Source: an uncultured Oscillospiraceae bacterium (lineage in GTDB: Bacteria > Bacillota > Clostridia > Oscillospirales > Ruminococcaceae). From it: a DNA stretch of 47,342 nucleotides. The stretch covers positions 1 through 47,342 of the forward strand of contig CAJULF010000021.1 in assembly GCA_910587135.1 (NCBI GenBank), read 5' to 3'. A program made the position numbers and the translations under genes. Under the pieces are notes generated by a model. That model saw nothing but the letters and a program-made list of their open reading frames with translations. It searched no databases and had not been told where the DNA came from. The stretch's first letter is position 1; the number at the start of each line of letters is the position of its first letter. Shown here piece after piece: positions 47,239 through 47,342 of the stretch.

Positions 47239-47342
47239 CGGACTGTAGAAAAAGCCTATTGACAACACAATGTCGGCGCATTAAATTTAATCATAACCAC
47301 GCGTGAAACGCGTGGTTTGCACAGGCGCTTCAAGCGCCTGAT
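47239..47342 (+). mobile_element. SLR1 copy H (partial, runs off the window)
   Basis: Starts CGGACTGTAGAAAAAGCC with the usual left block up to GGCGCATTAAATTT. Then, in place of the usual stems, come two different perfect hairpins: CCACGCGT-GAA-ACGCGTGG and CAGGCGCTT-CA-AGCGCCTG. The right end is not in the window. Confidence 0.65.

Noticed and set aside
13275..47342. SLR1 copies as a CRISPR array
   Set aside because: Copies are kilobases apart, in both directions, about 190 bp long and with inverted-repeat ends; there are no spacers or cas genes.

Overview
The window looks like a chromosomal segment of an anaerobic, low-to-mid-GC Gram-positive bacterium of the class Clostridia, most likely Ruminococcaceae/Oscillospiraceae-like. 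Pointers to this are the fusion of IspH with ribosomal protein S1 (a Clostridia trait), perfect CIRCE control of htpG, strong AGGAGG ribosome binding sites, many textbook TTGACA-N17-TATAAT promoters and a B. subtilis yce-like Ter locus. Taxonomy is inferred from gene families only; there is no rRNA or tRNA in the window.

Layout. (1) 1-3.78 kb: the right end of an integrated phage or conjugative element. A LexA/CI-like S24 repressor faces a leftward early operon (small proteins, Xre regulator, Bro-N antirepressor, an HTH plus sigma-region-2-like protein), with two 16-bp operators around a consensus leftward promoter. (2) 3.8-9.2 kb: non-coding boundary, lysA, two paralogous helical-repeat proteins, a SUKH-type immunity-like protein, a gene broken by two single-base losses, and an esterase. 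(3) 9.2-13.1 kb: lipoprotein remnant, GNAT, a P-loop kinase lying between a decayed and an intact copy of the htpG heat-shock promoter, and htpG. (4) 13.5-16.8 kb: leftward cmk-plsC-ispH/rpsA operon. (5) 17-25.3 kb: a small protein with an apparent ATT start, a bPH membrane protein, MarR regulator plus fused ABC exporter, HAD phosphatase, mntP, radical SAM protein. (6) 25.3-33.3 kb: leftward yigZ-dgt-dnaG-rpoD-rpoD paralogue cluster, rpmE, phosphoglucomutase. (7) 34.2-47.2 kb: a Ter stress-response locus: TerY-type vWA protein, PP2C phosphatase, kinase with zinc ribbon, Ca2+ P-type ATPase, TerD, a beta-helix/TerD fusion, YceG-like protein and TelA.

Across regions 3-7 runs an unusually dense population of small non-coding repeats. 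The most striking family (called SLR1 here) has seven full copies plus two partial ones: about 190-208 bp, ends CAGTCTGTA...TACAGACTG, and two internal stem-loops whose sequences differ between copies while base pairing is kept. Most copies sit between two copies of a short, often hairpin-forming, direct repeat. Two MITE-like families (SLR2, SLR3) and a leader repeat that ends at the ribosome binding site of three different genes (LDR) complete the set. All family names are local labels.
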